A stretch of DNA of 42,998 nt from positions 1-42,998 of the forward strand of contig CAVFTS010000015.1 of assembly GCA_963625655.1 (NCBI GenBank), read 5' to 3'. The stretch comes from F23-B02 sp963625655 (GTDB lineage Bacteria > Bacillota > Clostridia > Oscillospirales > Oscillospiraceae). Below the pieces are notes generated by a model. It was not told where the DNA came from and did not search any database. It saw nothing but the letters and a program-made list of their open reading frames with translations. Position numbers and translations under genes: made by a program. This document shows, in pieces, positions 40,858 through 42,998 of this stretch (positions within the stretch are counted from its first letter, which is position 1; each line of letters begins with the position of its first letter).

Positions 40858-42998
40858 TCAGCGTACTGCGCTGTACTCTCTTGCGTCGAGGGTCTCTGCC
40901 TCCTTGTAGGGGCGGAAGAGCATGTAGAGCATGAACGCAAGGATGATTGCCGCAACGATGGTTCCGATGACGTTTCCGCCGCCGGCAGTGAACCAAGAGC
41001 CGAACTGGTAGACCATAAGGGAGATTGCGTATGCAAACACGCACATGTAGCCGATCGCTGCCCAAGTCCACTTTGCGTTGTTCATTTCCCTCTTTATTGC
41101 GCCCATTGCGGCGAAGCACGGTGCGCACAGGAGGTTAAAGAGCATGAAGCTGTAAGCGGAAAGTGCGGTGTAGTGTGCGGAAACCTGGAGAAGCAGACCC
41201 TTGGTGGTCTCGTCGACCTCGCCGCCGACTCCGAACAGGACACCGAAGGTGGTGACGACGTTTTCCTTTGCGATAAGTCCGGTGACGGTCGCCACGGTGG
41301 ACTGCCAATCGCCGAAGCCGAGGGGTGCGAAGATGAAGCATACCGCTTTGCCTACTGCCGCAAGCAGGGAGTCGTTGTTGTCCTCAACCATTTGGAAGGT
41401 GCTGTCCACAACGCCGAAGCCCTGAAGGAACCACAGCACGATTGCGGACAGGAGGATGACGGTACCGGCCTTCTTGATGAAGGACCAGCCGCGCTCCCAA
41501 GTGCCTCTGAGAACGTTGCCGACTGCGGGAACGTGGTATGCGGGAAGCTCCATAACAAAGGGAGCGGGTTCACCTGCGAAGGGCTTGGTCTTCTTGAGCA
41601 TGATGCCGGAGATGATAATCGCCGCAACGCCGATGAAGTAGCAGGATACGGAGACAAGTGCGCTGCCGCCGAAAAGGGCGCCGGCGAACATGCCGATGAT
41701 GGGCATCTTTGCGCCGCAGGGGATAAAGCAGGTGGTCATGATCGTCATGCGACGGTCACGCTCGTTTTCGATGGTACGGGATGCCATGATGCCCGGAACG
41801 CCGCAGCCGCTGCCGACGAGCATGGGAATGAAGCTCTTGCCGGAGAGACCGAACTTACGGAACACACGGTCAAGGATAAATGCGACACGGGCCATGTAGC
41901 CTACGTCCTCAAGGATGCAGAGCATCAGGAAGAGAACAAGCATCTGCGGAACGAAGCCGAGGACGGCGCCGACACCGCCGATGATACCGTCAACAACAAG
42001 ACCGGTCAGCCAATCGGCTGCGCCCCAGCTCTCCATGAGCGTTTGGGCGTTGCCCTGAAGGATCTCTGCGCCGAGTACGTCGTTGGTCCAGTCGGTGAGC
42101 ATGGAACCGAAGGGTCCCATTGCGACCCAGTAAACAAGGAACATTACAGCCGCAAAAATGGGGATCGCAGCCCAGCGGTTAGTGACGACCTTATCTATCT
42201 TATCGGAATTGGTAAGCTTTCCTGCATTCTTTTTCTTGTAGCACGCCTTGATGATGGATGCTATGTAGATGTAGCGCTCATTGGTGATGATGCTTTCTGC
42301 GTCGTCGTCAAGCTCCTTTTCGGCAGCTTCGATGTCGGCGTTTATGTGTTCGAGAGCATCGGCCTTTATGTTGAGTCTGCTCAGAACCTTCTCGTCACGC
42401 TCGAAGATCTTGATTGCATACCAGCGCTGCTGCTCTTCGGGCATATCGTGCAGAACGTGCTCCTCAATGTGAGCGATCGCATGCTCGACGGCGCCGGAGA
42501 AGGAGTGCATCGGAATGGTCTTGGAGTTCTTTGCGGCATCGACCGCAGCCGCTGCGGCTTCGGGAACGCCGGTTCCCTTGAGTGCGGAGATCTCAACGAC
42601 CTTGCAGCCGAGCTCTCTGGACAGCTCTTTGATGTTGATAATGTCGCCGTTCTTGCGAACTATATCCATCATATTGATGGCGACGACTACGGGGATGCCC
42701 AGCTCGGTGAGCTGAGTGGTCAGGTACAGGTTTCTCTCCAGATTGGTGCCGTCGATGATGTTCAGTATCGCATCGGGACGCTCACCGAGGAGGTAATTGC
42801 GAGCAACGACCTCCTCAAGCGTATAGGGAGAGAGGGAGTATATGCCGGGAAGGTCAACGACCGTCACATCGCTGTACTTTTTAAGTTTACCTTCCTTCTT
42901 TTCTACGGTAACGCCCGGCCAGTTGCCGACGAACTGATTTGCGCCGGTCAGGGCGTTGAACAGGGTCGTTTTACCGCTGTTCGGGTTGCCCGCAAGGG
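40858..42998 (-). CDS. feoB: Ferrous iron transport protein FeoB, 5' end beyond the window
   Basis: 713 residues are visible and the frame runs open to the window edge, so only the first few residues are missing. The G domain has GNPNSGKTT (G1), DLPG (G3) and NMMD in the G4 place; the usual NKxD Lys is Met, as in other FeoB proteins. Then come the cytosolic helical domain and two Gate domains with GSGCGVPGIMASRT and CFIPCGAKMPI, which carry the cysteines of the pore. It drives ferrous iron import at the membrane. feoA, if present, lies outside the window. Confidence 0.95.
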   Translation of the reverse strand, partial: LAGNPNSGKTTLFNALTGANQFVGNWPGVTVEKKEGKLKKYSDVTVVDLPGIYSLSPYTLEEVVARNYLLGERPDAILNIIDGTNLERNLYLTTQLTELGIPVVVAINMMDIVRKNGDIINIKELSRELGCKVVEISALKGTGVPEAAAAAVDAAKNSKTIPMHSFSGAVEHAIAHIEEHVLHDMPEEQQRWYAIKIFERDEKVLSRLNIKADALEHINADIEAAEKELDDDAESIITNERYIYIASIIKACYKKKNAGKLTNSDKIDKVVTNRWAAIPIFAAVMFLVYWVAMGPFGSMLTDWTNDVLGAEILQGNAQTLMESWGAADWLTGLVVDGIIGGVGAVLGFVPQMLVLFLMLCILEDVGYMARVAFILDRVFRKFGLSGKSFIPMLVGSGCGVPGIMASRTIENERDRRMTIMTTCFIPCGAKMPIIGMFAGALFGGSALVSVSCYFIGVAAIIISGIMLKKTKPFAGEPAPFVMELPAYHVPAVGNVLRGTWERGWSFIKKAGTVILLSAIVLWFLQGFGVVDSTFQMVEDNNDSLLAAVGKAVCFIFAPLGFGDWQSTVATVTGLIAKENVVTTFGVLFGVGGEVDETTKGLLLQVSAHYTALSAYSFMLFNLLCAPCFAAMGAIKREMNNAKWTWAAIGYMCVFAYAISLMVYQFGSWFTAGGGNVIGTIVAAIILAFMLYMLFRPYKEAETLDAREYSAVR

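Noticed and set aside
1..42998. CRISPR array, insertion sequence or prophage
   Set aside because: No regularly spaced direct repeats, transposase, integrase or phage structural gene is visible. The tRNA-Ser array has only two irregular units.

Overview
The window looks like chromosomal DNA of an endospore-forming, GC-rich member of the Clostridia, most like the gut Oscillospiraceae/Ruminococcaceae. This is inferred from content: strong AGGAGG ribosome sites, frequent sigma-A promoters, the sporulation genes spo0A, spmA, spmB, ypeB and an AbrB-type regulator, an addAB recombination pair, and oxygen-sensitive radical SAM and ferrous-iron genes. No rRNA operon, CRISPR array, intact phage or insertion sequence is visible. 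There is one tRNA gene.

Layout. 1-9.2 kb: an aminotransferase (-), then divergently addB-addA (+) for double-strand-break repair and a YhhN-family membrane protein. 9.2-13.2 kb: minus-strand genes for a metallo-beta-lactamase-fold hydrolase, a DUF2798 membrane protein with a long leader, a NimA-like flavin protein and a GH13 alpha-glucosidase. 13.3-13.9 kb: tRNA-Ser(GGA) followed by an unusual array of repeated and inverted tRNA 3'-end pieces. 13.9-18.3 kb: a glycerophosphodiesterase, an MFS transporter, and a two-gene cassette of an unrecognised 188-residue protein plus a SPASM radical SAM enzyme, the best candidate here for an undescribed system. 18.4-23.4 kb: a tocopherol-cyclase-like protein, a coiled-coil XXXLXXG membrane protein, a Crp/Fnr regulator and YpeB, all on the minus strand.

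23.4-25.4 kb: an ECF S component with type III pantothenate kinase (vitamin B5 uptake and CoA entry), a putative minus-strand small RNA with its own promoter, terminator and a Spo0A-box-like site, and a DUF378 protein. 25.5-29.9 kb: a tight minus-strand operon of a phosphatase-GNAT fusion, a metallophosphoesterase with an SH3-like tail, YgiQ and DUF1294. 29.9-33.0 kb: a glycosyltransferase-CsaB fusion, a PurN-like protein lacking two catalytic residues, and a CopZ-like protein. 33.0-35.9 kb: TrkH and TrkA potassium uptake. 36.0-37.7 kb: a small membrane protein, spo0A with 0A boxes, and a patch of gene debris (XRE and SLH fragments). 37.7-40.0 kb: a ZIP transporter, SpmB, SpmA and divergent AbrB. 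40.2 kb to the end: a ferrous-iron operon with FeoB cut by the window edge.

Several parts fit together. Spo0A, AbrB, SpmAB and YpeB belong to the sporulation and germination programme. CsaB pyruvylates the wall polymer that SLH proteins bind, and an SLH remnant lies 5 kb away. The FeoB, Cys-rich and HMA proteins form an iron or metal module. Start sites were chosen by Shine-Dalgarno spacing and gene overlaps. All functions are from motif recognition by eye; no database search was run.
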